The position numbers and the translations under genes are program-made. From contig NZ_LZSE01000114.1 in NCBI RefSeq assembly GCF_001665295.1, positions 1 through 48,817 of the forward strand: 48,817 nucleotides of DNA. The letters are read 5' to 3'. Of the stretch, positions 19,323-27,569 are shown in pieces. The DNA is from Mycobacterium sp. 1554424.7. GTDB taxonomy: Bacteria > Actinomycetota > Actinomycetes > Mycobacteriales > Mycobacteriaceae. A model generated the notes under the pieces. It was not told the origin of the DNA, made no database searches, and saw only the letters and a program-made list of their open reading frames with translations. Within the stretch, counting starts at the first letter, position 1, and the number at the start of each line of letters is the position of its first letter.

Positions 19323-20591
19323 CTAGAACGCCTCGGGATTGCGCTGGACGTCTGCCGGCACCGGGTGGCGGTAGAGCCGAGACGCGTTCTCCCAACTGAA
19401 CTTACGGATCACGTCCGGCGGCAGGTCGCCGATCTGCTCGTGAATCGTCTGCTGGGTGTGCGGCCAGGTGGAGTCGCAGTGCGGATAATCGGCTTCCAAC
19501 ATGATGTTGTCCACGCCTATCCGATCGCGCTGCACGAACGAGGACTTGTCCTCCACCGCGCAGAACCAGAAATTCCGGGTGAAAACCTCCGCGGGAGTGA
19601 GGCGTTCGCCGAGAGCCTGCCAGGTGCCGTACATCGCGTGGTAGCTGAGCATGTGGTCGAGGCGATCGAGCAGCCCCGCGACCCAGCCGATCCCGCCTTC
19701 CGACAGGCAGATCTTCAGGTCGGGGAACCGGCTGGGCAGGCCGGAGTACAGCCAGTCGACCGCCGCGGAGATGGCGTAGGCGAAGAACAGCACGCCCTGG
19801 ACGTCCGGCGGCGCGTCGTCGGTGGTGGACGGCGCGGATCCCGAGGACCCGATGTGCAGGTTGACGACGGTTTCCGTCTCGGCGCACGCGGCCATCATCG
19901 GATCCCAGTGGCCGGAGTGGATGCTGGGCAGCCCGAGCATCGCCGGGTTCTCGCTGAAGGTGACCGCGTGAAAGCCGCGCTCGGCGTTTTCGTAGATCAT
20001 TTTCGCGCCGAGCTCGGGGTCCAGCAGCCACGGCAGTTGGCAGGGGATGATGCGTTCGGGATACGAACCCGCCCAGACCTCGAGGTGCCAGTCGTTCCAT
20101 GCCCGCACCGATGCCAGCGCCAGCTCGCGATCCCGGGTGACCTGCTGCAGCCGCTGGCCGGCGAACCCCGGCAGGAACGACGGGAAGTTGAGCGAGGCGT
20201 AGATGCCGTTGAGGTCCATGTCTTTGACGCGCTCGTGGATATCCCATGCGCCCCTGCGCATCTCGTCGAATCGGACCGGCTCGAAGCCATACTCGGCCAC
20301 CGGCCGTCCGACCACGGCGTTGAAGCCGACGTTCGGCAGTTCCCGGCCGTCGTAGACCCAGGTCTGTCCCCCATCGCCGGTTTCCACCACCTTGGGCGCG
20401 CGGTCGGCGAACTTTCGCGGCAGGCGTCCGGTAAAGGTGTCGGGCGGTTCAACGATGTGGTCGTCCACCGAGATCACCGTGTAGCGCCGCGGGGCGCGGG
20501 GCGGATCGGGCAAGAAGGTTACCGAGCGGGCATCGCCGGTCTTCGCGGTGGTGAAGTTCAGGTCGCCGGCCAGCTCATCGATCGATTTCAC
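19323..20591 (-). CDS. amidohydrolase family protein (amidohydrolase-2 / ACMSD-like)
   Basis: The 422-residue metal-dependent TIM-barrel hydrolase or decarboxylase begins, after a short leader, with YTVISVDDHIVEPPDTF; DDHI holds the first metal ligand in place of the usual HxH. Later conserved parts are NLHIGSSGS, the strand LKICLSEGGIGW, and EADYPHCDSTWP with the last ligand Asp. Relatives decarboxylate aromatic acids or hydrolyse ring-cleavage products. GTG 20591 has AAGGAG nine bases upstream. It is the last gene of a three-gene operon after an AMP-ligase and a class II aldolase. Confidence 0.88.
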   Translation of the reverse strand: MKSIDELAGDLNFTTAKTGDARSVTFLPDPPRAPRRYTVISVDDHIVEPPDTFTGRLPRKFADRAPKVVETGDGGQTWVYDGRELPNVGFNAVVGRPVAEYGFEPVRFDEMRRGAWDIHERVKDMDLNGIYASLNFPSFLPGFAGQRLQQVTRDRELALASVRAWNDWHLEVWAGSYPERIIPCQLPWLLDPELGAKMIYENAERGFHAVTFSENPAMLGLPSIHSGHWDPMMAACAETETVVNLHIGSSGSAPSTTDDAPPDVQGVLFFAYAISAAVDWLYSGLPSRFPDLKICLSEGGIGWVAGLLDRLDHMLSYHAMYGTWQALGERLTPAEVFTRNFWFCAVEDKSSFVQRDRIGVDNIMLEADYPHCDSTWPHTQQTIHEQIGDLPPDVIRKFSWENASRLYRHPVPADVQRNPEAF

Positions 20592-20655
20592 TCGTCAGTC
20601 TCCTTGCGGGACAGGGCGCTTGAGTGTGCGCTGGCGGCTTCACAGTCCACGCACC

Positions 20656-21429
20656 TCACGTGAGGACATCGGGATCGGCCTTGATGGTCATCCGCGCGGC
20701 CCCCGCCCAATAGACGTCGGCGGCGCGTTCGATCAGCGACCGTTGCATGCCGGCCATGTCCGACCAGTTCATCTGCACCGGTTCCCGGCCGGTGAGCATG
20801 ACGTCGTAGGCGAGCTTGCAGACCCGTTCGATCGACGCCGCCCGGTAGACGGCCTCGGGCAGGTTGCGTCCCGTGGCGATGACGCCGTGGTTGGCCAGGA
20901 TCGTGAGGTTGGCGCCCCCGATGCGCGCGGCGAGGTCCGCGGCGCGGGCGGGGCTATCGATTTCGCCGTCGTACGCGTCGACGAGGCACAGGTCGTCGAG
21001 GTAGAGCGACCCGGTTTGGTGGACCAGTTCGGGCAGCCTGCCCAGCGCGGCGAGCACGCACACGTAATAGGGGTGATTGTGGATGACGACTCGGGCGTCC
21101 TCGCGCACCCGGTGCAGCTCGGTGTGGATGTGGATGGCCGGGGTGACGTCCCAGCGCCCGCGGACCACCCGCGCCTCGCTGTCCACCACGCAGATGTCCG
21201 AGGCGGTGAGCTCCTGCCACCACAGCCCCCACGGATTGACGAACATGTCCGGTTGGCCCTCAGGCTGCCAGGTGATGTGTCCGGCCATGTTTTCGGCGAA
21301 TCCGATGCCGGCGAGGTGCCGGAAGGCCACCGCGAGCGCCTGCTCGTTCGACAGGTCGACGCCGATCGGGGGCACCACCGATGGCGCCCAGACCTCCAGG
21401 CCGCCTCGACGTGCGTTAGGAGCGTTCAT
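20656..21429 (-). CDS. class II aldolase/adducin-family protein
   Basis: The 257-residue protein carries the class II aldolase zinc site: IHIHTELHR and VVIHNHPYYV supply His ligands, and a further His is in ILANHGVIATG. Relatives cleave sugar phosphates, or decarboxylate or hydrate small acids. ATG 21429 overlaps the stop of the AMP-ligase as ATGA. A 64-bp gap separates it from the amidohydrolase. It may catalyse a C-C cleavage step after CoA activation; the substrate is unknown. Confidence 0.9.
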   Translation of the reverse strand: MNAPNARRGGLEVWAPSVVPPIGVDLSNEQALAVAFRHLAGIGFAENMAGHITWQPEGQPDMFVNPWGLWWQELTASDICVVDSEARVVRGRWDVTPAIHIHTELHRVREDARVVIHNHPYYVCVLAALGRLPELVHQTGSLYLDDLCLVDAYDGEIDSPARAADLAARIGGANLTILANHGVIATGRNLPEAVYRAASIERVCKLAYDVMLTGREPVQMNWSDMAGMQRSLIERAADVYWAGAARMTIKADPDVLT

Positions 21430-23033
21430 GATCCCGCCTCCGTCCTGGTTCGAATATCCTCGCGGAGCCGGCCTTTGGCAATCTTGCCGCCCGACGATCG
21501 GGGAAGCTCGTCGACCACGATCAGTCTTTCGGGCAGCAGCTCCTTGGAGACGCCCAGCGCCAACAGATGCTCGACGAGCTCGGGAAGGTCGACGGCCCGG
21601 GAGTCGGCGAGTTCGGCGTACACGCAAACCTTTTCACCGAACACCGGATCGGGCATCGCGACCGCCGCGGCCACCGCGATGGCGGGATGGGTCGTGACCG
21701 TGTCCTCGACCTGGCTTGCGCTGATGTTCTTCCCTCCGCGCAGGATGAAATCCGAGGTGCGGCCGGTGACGCTCAGATAGCCGTCGGTGTCGATCTCGCA
21801 GATGTCGCCCATGCGCATCCACCCGTCGGGGGTGAACAGCTTGTCGTGATCGGTCCCGCCCAGGTAGCCGAGGCTGGTCGCCGGCCCCCGGCACGCGGGC
21901 TGCCCCCGCCCCGTGGCGGTGACGTCCCGGTCGCCGTCGAAGAGCCGAACCGCCATTTCCGGGACGATCCGGCCGCCGGTGCGGAGCCGGCGCTCCCGGG
22001 GATCGTCGACGGTGGTCGCGCTCAGCAACCCGGTCTCGTTCGAGCCGTAAAACTGCAGGATCTTCGCGCCGGTGAGTTCCTCGAACTCCGCGGCGGGCCG
22101 GTACGGCAACGCCTCGCCGCCGGCGAAAACGACACGCAGCGAACTCAGGTCGTGAACGCGGCAAGCCGGGTCGGCCATCAGCATCGTCAATTGCGTGCTG
22201 ACACAACATAATACGGTGACCCGGTGGCGGGCGATCGCCTCACACGCCGCACGCGCGGTGAACCGCGGCAGGATCACCGCAGTGGCACCGAGGTAGATCG
22301 GCGTGGTGTGGCTGGTCCAAATGCCAAACCCGAAGGGCGTCGGGATGACGGGCAAGAAGACCTCGTCCGGTGTGAGCAACCCGTTGGCCACGGCCTTCTG
22401 GTGAAAGTAGTGCCAGCGGTTTTGCGTGTGCACGACGCATTTGGGCAGGCCGGTCGTGCCGGAGGTGGAGTTGATCAGGAAGACGTCGTCGGGCCCCAGT
22501 TGGGATTCGGCCCCCACCGCCCTCGGCTGCGCGGAAACGCTCAGCCGCAGCGCGCCGGGTTCACCGCCCAAGACCACCGCGGCAGACTCGGTGGCCACCT
22601 CCGCTGCGGCCGCGCCGCGCTGCGGGTCGCTGATCAGGATCTTTGGCCGGGCATTGTCCAGTATCGCCGCGACCTCGCGGGTTCCGGCGCGTGCGCCGAT
22701 GCCGACCACGACGGCGCCGCACCGTTCGATGGCGACGAACAGCACGTGGATGGCGGCGGAATCGCCGTGCCACACGCCGATCCGATCACCGCGCGCCACA
22801 CCGATCCCGGCCAGCAGCTCTGCCAGTTCGCTTGCCGCGCGGTCGAATTCACGCCAACTGAGGGACGTCCCGGGGTCGTCGACGTAGGCCGGGCGGTCCG
22901 GTGCGGATGCGGCGTTACGACGCACCGCGTCCGAGAGCGTGGAATCGGACCACCAGCCGGCGGCGCGGAACAGGGCCGAGTCCTCGTCGGTGAATGCCGG
23001 CGAGCCCACGGCATTCAGCCCACCGGCACTCAT
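21426..23033 (-). CDS. AMP-dependent acyl-CoA synthetase/ligase
   Basis: The 535-residue ANL-superfamily ligase activates a carboxylic acid to acyl-AMP, then acyl-CoA. The P-loop-like motif is INSTSGTTGLPKCVVHT, followed by QFYGSNETG (A5), GWMRMGDI (A7), GRTSDFILRGGKNIS (A8) and C-terminal catalytic Lys in SSGGKIAKGRL. ATG 23033 is used; a TTG two codons upstream is possible. It resembles cyclohexanecarboxylate- or long-chain-type ligases. It is the first gene of the operon with the class II aldolase and amidohydrolase. Confidence 0.92.
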   Translation of the reverse strand: MSAGGLNAVGSPAFTDEDSALFRAAGWWSDSTLSDAVRRNAASAPDRPAYVDDPGTSLSWREFDRAASELAELLAGIGVARGDRIGVWHGDSAAIHVLFVAIERCGAVVVGIGARAGTREVAAILDNARPKILISDPQRGAAAAEVATESAAVVLGGEPGALRLSVSAQPRAVGAESQLGPDDVFLINSTSGTTGLPKCVVHTQNRWHYFHQKAVANGLLTPDEVFLPVIPTPFGFGIWTSHTTPIYLGATAVILPRFTARAACEAIARHRVTVLCCVSTQLTMLMADPACRVHDLSSLRVVFAGGEALPYRPAAEFEELTGAKILQFYGSNETGLLSATTVDDPRERRLRTGGRIVPEMAVRLFDGDRDVTATGRGQPACRGPATSLGYLGGTDHDKLFTPDGWMRMGDICEIDTDGYLSVTGRTSDFILRGGKNISASQVEDTVTTHPAIAVAAAVAMPDPVFGEKVCVYAELADSRAVDLPELVEHLLALGVSKELLPERLIVVDELPRSSGGKIAKGRLREDIRTRTEAGS

Positions 23034-23081
23034 GCCCAAATGATAGGAAACCGCTGGCCGTCTGGTCGGGAGGTCCGGCCG

Positions 23082-23387
23082 CTACGGGTTCTGCGGGGCC
23101 GGAGCGTTGTGTTGGTTCTCGCCCGTGTTGTTCGGACGGGGGTGCGGCGTCGGGCAGGTGCGATGGGGAATGCAGCCACAGTTGAGGCCCACGATGCAGG
23201 CGCCGCCGCCCGCGGGCCGCACCGAAATCGCGCCGCCCCCGCCGCCGGTCGTCGGCGCCACACTCGACGCCGGCGCCGTGGCGCCGGTCGACGGCTCATC
23301 CGCACCGGCGACACCAAATCCGGCCGCAAGCACAAGAGCGCCGCCGCCGCACACCGCGGCCGCCGTCCTGCCGATGCGAATAGTCAT
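23082..23387 (-). CDS. small secreted Pro/Gly-rich protein
   Basis: The 101-residue protein has an N-terminal signal peptide (TAAAVCGGGALVLAAGFGVAGA, hydrophobic core 11-27) with probable cleavage after AGA-D. The mature part is Thr/Pro/Gly-rich (TGGGGGAISVRPAGGG). Four Cys follow in a short segment, CIVGLNCGCIPHRTC, and the end is Asn/Pro-rich. The family is not recognised. It is divergent from the membrane protein at 23450. Confidence 0.7.
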   Translation of the reverse strand: MTIRIGRTAAAVCGGGALVLAAGFGVAGADEPSTGATAPASSVAPTTGGGGGAISVRPAGGGACIVGLNCGCIPHRTCPTPHPRPNNTGENQHNAPAPQNP

Positions 23388-23449
23388 CGCCGCCAACTGT
23401 AATTTCTTTGTCGAAGATGCGCATCGCGACAAGCGGAGGGCGGCGAGAT

Positions 23450-23953
23450 ATGAAAACCCCAGAAGCCTCCCGCTTGTGGCCGGGGCTGTGCAGCGGTGCC
23501 GCCGCCGGGGCCGCCGGCACCACCGCGCTCGACGTGATCACCTACCTGGACATCGCCGTGCGGGGCCGACCGACAAGTTCGACGCCCGAACGGACCGTCG
23601 AAGCGATGGCGAGACTCTTCGGCGTGACGGTGCCGGGAAGCGGTGACGTCCTGGCCAACCGGCTGCTCGGACTCGGCGCGCTGACGGGGTATGCCGCGGG
23701 CATCGGGATGGGCCTGATCCTCGGGCTGGCCTACGCGCTGGGATGGCGTCCAAGGCTGGTCGTCGCCACGCTGGTCGCGTCGGCGATCGCGCTGATCGGC
23801 ACGAACGGGCCGATGACGGTGCTCGGGGTGACGGACCCGCGAACCTGGAGCGTCGTCGACTGGATCAGCGATCTGGTTCCGCACCTCGGGTACGGCGTGG
23901 TCACGGCGCTCGTGCTGCATTACCTCTACCGGCCGTACGCCAAGCCGGCCTGA
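23450..23953 (+). CDS. small integral membrane protein
   Basis: The 167-residue protein has about four hydrophobic segments: LCSGAAAGAAGTTALDVITY, LTGYAAGIGMGLILGLAYAL, LVVATLVASAIALIG, and a C-terminal GYGVVTALVLHYLY. The conserved-looking loop is rich in Arg/Thr (RGRPTSSTPERTVEAMARLFG). ATG 23450 is preferred over the earlier in-frame ATG because AAGCGGAGGG precedes it by about nine bases. I do not recognise a characterised family. It is followed on the same strand by the SHOCT-domain gene. Confidence 0.72.
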   Translation: MKTPEASRLWPGLCSGAAAGAAGTTALDVITYLDIAVRGRPTSSTPERTVEAMARLFGVTVPGSGDVLANRLLGLGALTGYAAGIGMGLILGLAYALGWRPRLVVATLVASAIALIGTNGPMTVLGVTDPRTWSVVDWISDLVPHLGYGVVTALVLHYLYRPYAKPA

Positions 23954-24002
23954 CGCCGGATTGTTGGGATCGGTAGTAACGCGCCCCATTTTCACTTGCC
24001 GC

Positions 24003-24350
24003 ATGAAGACCAAGACCGCAGTCCTGTTGTCCGGCGCGCTGATCGCGCTGCTCATGTTGGCGCGATACGTCGCGCTGAGCCGCGCGGGCCTGCCGCTCGG
24101 GTGGATGCTCTACCTCGGCCTGCCGATCACCGCGGGCGGCGTCCTCTTCGCGCTGCGGCTCATCAACCTCGGCGCGGGGTGGGGCCCCAGGGACACGAGG
24201 CAGCCCGCGCCTCCGATCGCACATTCGTACCCGGAACCGCCGGTGCCGGTTTCCGAGCGCTTCAGGGAACTCGAGGCGCTGCGCGCCGCCGGCGCGATCT
24301 CCGACAGCGAATACAGCGCGAAGCGCGCCCGCCTCATCTCGGAGTTGTGA
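24003..24350 (+). CDS. membrane-anchored SHOCT-domain protein
   Basis: The 115-residue protein has two N-terminal hydrophobic helices (AVLLSGALIALLMLARYVAL and WMLYLGLPITAGGVLFAL), then a Pro-rich linker. The C-terminal SHOCT motif reads RFRELEALRAAGAISDSEY, followed by a basic KRARLI. SHOCT is a short oligomerisation motif found at the ends of many unrelated bacterial proteins. ATG 24003 gives the normal membrane start. It is convergent with the SDR gene (stop at 24366). Confidence 0.78.
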   Translation: MKTKTAVLLSGALIALLMLARYVALSRAGLPLGWMLYLGLPITAGGVLFALRLINLGAGWGPRDTRQPAPPIAHSYPEPPVPVSERFRELEALRAAGAISDSEYSAKRARLISEL

Positions 24351-24365
24351 GGCCCCTTTGCGCCG

Positions 24366-25106
24366 CTAACCCTGGACGGTGGCGCGGATAACGATCTCAC
24401 CGATCTCGACGTCATGGGGCTGTTCGATCGCGAATGCAACGGCGCGCGCCACCGCCGCCGGCGACAAACCGAAGTCGCTCATGTTGCGCCGGATCTGGTC
24501 GCGCAGGGCCGCATCGTCGATGGAGCCGTCGAGCTCGGTGTCCACGAATCCCGGTGATATGGAAGTGGTTCGGATGACGCCGTCGGTCGACTCTTGGCGC
24601 AGGCCTTCCATGACGGTTCGTACGGCGTTCTTCGTTGCCGCGTACACCGCCATGGTGGGGACGATCTTCAGCCCGGCGGTGGATACGGTCGTCACGAAGT
24701 GGCCGCGGCCCTGCCGGCGGAAAACCGGTAGCGCCGCGGCGATGCCATGCAGCACCCCGCGCAGGTTCACGTCGACCATCGCCGACCACCCATCGACATC
24801 GAGGTTGGACAGCGGCCCGATCTTGCTGATCCCGGCGTTGCTCACGAATACGTCGAGGGAACCGAATTCGCCGGACGCCGTCGCGACCAACCGGTCGAGG
24901 TCCTCGCGATGCGTTACATCGGTCTGGCACATGACGACGGCTCCACCGGCGTCGCGAATCTCGCGCGCGATCTGCTCGAGGCGCTCGACGCGACGCGCAC
25001 CGAGGACAACGCTGGCGCCGCGTTCGGCGAGCAGACGCGCGGTTGCCTCCCCTATCCCGCTGCTTGCGCCTGCGATCGCGACAACTTTGCCCTCGACGCC
25101 AATCAC
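24366..25106 (-). CDS. short-chain dehydrogenase/reductase (SDR)
   Basis: The 246-residue classical SDR has cofactor loop AGASSGIGEATA, an ARR motif after strand 2 (GARRVERL) that suggests NADP preference, VSNAGIS, a catalytic Ser in TTVSTAG, and YAATKNA. The start is GTG 25106. It resembles serine 3-dehydrogenase/YdfG-like enzymes. It is divergent from the EamA-like gene by 32 bp, so the two may share a promoter region. The substrate is unknown. Confidence 0.9.
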   Translation of the reverse strand: MIGVEGKVVAIAGASSGIGEATARLLAERGASVVLGARRVERLEQIAREIRDAGGAVVMCQTDVTHREDLDRLVATASGEFGSLDVFVSNAGISKIGPLSNLDVDGWSAMVDVNLRGVLHGIAAALPVFRRQGRGHFVTTVSTAGLKIVPTMAVYAATKNAVRTVMEGLRQESTDGVIRTTSISPGFVDTELDGSIDDAALRDQIRRNMSDFGLSPAAVARAVAFAIEQPHDVEIGEIVIRATVQG

Positions 25107-25138
25107 CGAAGAATCCCTTCGTCTCGTATTGTCATTCC

Positions 25139-25990
25139 GTGCTCATCGGGTTCCTGCTCGCCCTGGGTTGCTCGGTGTGCTACGGCACCGCCACGGTATT
25201 GCAGGCGGTCGCGACGCGGTCGGTCGAACCCGCCAGCAAGTCGGGCGTCGACGCGGTCCTGCTGATCCGGGCCGTCCGGCAGTGGCGCTATCTCGCCGGC
25301 ATCGGCCTTGACGTGCTCGGTTTTCTGCTTCAGGTGGTGGCGCTGCGGTTGGTGCCGATCTACGTCGTCGCGGCGGCGCTGGCCGCGTCCATCGCTGTCA
25401 CCGGCCTCGTGTCCGCGTGGGTGCTCTCGGCGCGGCTGTCGCGGACGGAGTGGACGGCCGTCGCGGTTGTGTGCGTGAGCCTCGTCGTGCTCGCGTGCGC
25501 GGCGGGCCCCGGGCACTTTCGTCGCGCCCCGGCCGGACTCGGGTGGGCGCTGATCGGTGTGGTGGCCGCGATCTTTCTCATCGGCGCGGCGGCGGGCCGA
25601 TTGCACGATCGGGCGCGGGGGCTTGCGCTCGGCCTTTGCGCCGGAAGCGGATTCGGTGTCGTCGAGATCGCCGTGCGGCTGATGGATGTGGTGGACCCGA
25701 CCAAAGCCGCGTTCTACACGCAGCCGGCCCTGTACGCGGGCGCCGGCGGCGGGGTCGCGGGATTCCTGCTGCTCACCTCCGCCCTGCACCGCGGTTCGGT
25801 GACGACGACGGTGGCGGCCATGGTCGTCGGCGAAACGATCGCCCCCGCGATCGTGGGCGTCGTCTGGCTGGGCGACTCCGCCCGCGACGGCCTCGGCTGG
25901 CTGGTGATCGCGGGATTCGTTGTGGCGGTGTGCGGAACGCTGGTGTTGGCGCGGTTCGGCGAGGCGCCCACGCCCGCCGAGGCCGGCTGA
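25139..25990 (+). CDS. EamA/DMT-like integral membrane protein
   Basis: The 283-residue protein has roughly nine to ten predicted membrane helices across its length, starting LIGFLLALGCSVCYGTATVL and ending LGWLVIAGFVVAVCGTLVLA. The duplicated helix pattern and the MVVGETIAPAIVGVVWLGD segment resemble DMT-superfamily exporters and related mycobacterial integral membrane proteins. The start is GTG 25139. Its stop is one base from the stop of the FadD gene (25992), so the two converge tightly. It could move the substrate or product of the neighbouring catabolic operon, but this is inference from position only. Confidence 0.8.
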   Translation: MLIGFLLALGCSVCYGTATVLQAVATRSVEPASKSGVDAVLLIRAVRQWRYLAGIGLDVLGFLLQVVALRLVPIYVVAAALAASIAVTGLVSAWVLSARLSRTEWTAVAVVCVSLVVLACAAGPGHFRRAPAGLGWALIGVVAAIFLIGAAAGRLHDRARGLALGLCAGSGFGVVEIAVRLMDVVDPTKAAFYTQPALYAGAGGGVAGFLLLTSALHRGSVTTTVAAMVVGETIAPAIVGVVWLGDSARDGLGWLVIAGFVVAVCGTLVLARFGEAPTPAEAG

Positions 25991-25991
25991 G

Positions 25992-27569
25992 TCAGGGCGC
26001 CACGCGATATGTGGTGCCGCGCGCGTCGCGTGTCCACAGCACCCCGCCCTGCGCGGTGACGCCGGCGGCGATCAATTCCCGTTTGAGGATCTTGTTGGTG
26101 GCCGTCGCGGGCAGGTCGGCGTTGATGCGCACGTAGCGGGGCCACGCCTTCGGCGACAGGTCGGGCTGTGCGGCGAGAAACTTCTCGAAATCGGCAGGGT
26201 CCAAGGGGGTTTCGTCACGTAGCACCAGGGCCGCCATCACCTGGTCGCCGACCCGCTCGTCGGGCACGGCGTAAACCGCGACCTGGCCGACCTGCGGCAG
26301 GCGTTCCAGGACCCGCTCGATGGGCGCCGCCGCCAGGTTTTCGCCGTCCACCCGCATCCAATCCGCGGTGCGGCCGGCCAGATAGATCCAGCCGTCGGCG
26401 TCGCGGTAGGCCAGATCGCCCGACCAGTACATGCCGTGGCGGATGCGCTGCGCCGTCGCGGCCGGGTCGTTGTAGTAGCCGGTGAACGGCCCCGCACCCT
26501 GGGTGTTGACGAGTTCACCGACCGCCTCGTCGAAGTTGGTCAGCGCGCCGTGCTCGTCGAACTCGGCGACCGCGCACTCGGTCAGGGTCCGCGGGTTGTA
26601 GATGCTGACCCCCGGGTAGGGCTTGCCGATCGAGCCGCGCGGGGCGCCGTCCTCGCGCACGACGATCACCGCGAACTCGCTGGAGCCGAAGCTGTCGATG
26701 ACTCGGCATCCGAAACGCCGTGCGAATTCGTCGATGTCGCGATCGGTCGCCTCGTTGCCGAACGCGATGCGCAGGGTGGTGTCGGCGTCGTCGGGCCGTT
26801 CGGGGGTGGCGAGGATCAACGCGAGGGGCTTGCCGACGTAGTTCAGGTAGGTCACCCGGTAGCGACGCACGTCGTCGATGAAGCGCGACGGCGAGAACTT
26901 GGCCGGCACCATCGTGGCGCCGCTGCCGATGGCGACCGCCCACCCGGCGGCGATGCCGTTGGAGTGGAACAGCGGCATCGCCAGGTAGCAGACGTCGTCG
27001 GCGGTGATGTCGTACTGAAAGATGAGGCTGGCCCCGCACATGATCGCCATCGCGTGCGCGAACCGCACGGCCTTGGGGTCGCCGCTGGTGCCGGAGGTGA
27101 AGATCATCATCAGCGTGTCGGTGCCGGTGACCTCCCGGTGCGGGACGAGGGGCGGTGCGGCGGCCACCGCTTCGGCGTAGCGCGCCGAGCCCACGTCGAT
27201 GACTTGAATGCCGTTGAGCGCCAGGCCGTCCAGCAGGGGCAGGTGCTCGCCGTCGACGAGCAGGATCTGGCAATCGGAGCGCCGGATGTCGGCGAGCAGG
27301 CCGGCGCCGCGCCTGGTGGTGTTGATCCCACACAACACGTAGCCGCCCAGCGCGGCGGCCGCCATGGCGCGCAGCATCGCCGGCGAGTTGGTGAGCAGTG
27401 CGCCGACGTGCAGCGGGCGCGCCGGGTCGGCGAGGCCGATCAGCGCGGCCGCCTCGGCCTCGGCCTCGGCCAGGTGTTGGCGCCAGGTCCACGTCCGGTC
27501 TCCGTGCGCGACCGCGGGCGTGTCGTCGTTCCTGCGCTGACGCAGCAGCTGCTGCACGGTCTCAACCAC
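25992..27569 (-). CDS. FadD1/FadD17-like acyl-CoA synthetase, last gene of the nine-gene operon
   Basis: The 525-residue ANL ligase closely recalls M. tuberculosis FadD17 and FadD1. It shows MIFTSGTSGDPKAVRFAH, AMPLFHSNGIAAGWAVA, YVGKPLALILATPE, FGSSEFAV, GDLAYRDADGW, DWMRVDGENL and a C-terminal Lys in TATNKILKREL. It makes acyl-CoA from a free acid and ATP. The GTG at 27569 overlaps the stop of the monooxygenase gene by 8 bp. In the operon it would activate the acid released after Baeyer-Villiger oxidation and ester hydrolysis. FadD1 versus FadD17 orthology cannot be settled here. Confidence 0.9.
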   Translation of the reverse strand: MVETVQQLLRQRRNDDTPAVAHGDRTWTWRQHLAEAEAEAAALIGLADPARPLHVGALLTNSPAMLRAMAAAALGGYVLCGINTTRRGAGLLADIRRSDCQILLVDGEHLPLLDGLALNGIQVIDVGSARYAEAVAAAPPLVPHREVTGTDTLMMIFTSGTSGDPKAVRFAHAMAIMCGASLIFQYDITADDVCYLAMPLFHSNGIAAGWAVAIGSGATMVPAKFSPSRFIDDVRRYRVTYLNYVGKPLALILATPERPDDADTTLRIAFGNEATDRDIDEFARRFGCRVIDSFGSSEFAVIVVREDGAPRGSIGKPYPGVSIYNPRTLTECAVAEFDEHGALTNFDEAVGELVNTQGAGPFTGYYNDPAATAQRIRHGMYWSGDLAYRDADGWIYLAGRTADWMRVDGENLAAAPIERVLERLPQVGQVAVYAVPDERVGDQVMAALVLRDETPLDPADFEKFLAAQPDLSPKAWPRYVRINADLPATATNKILKRELIAAGVTAQGGVLWTRDARGTTYRVAP

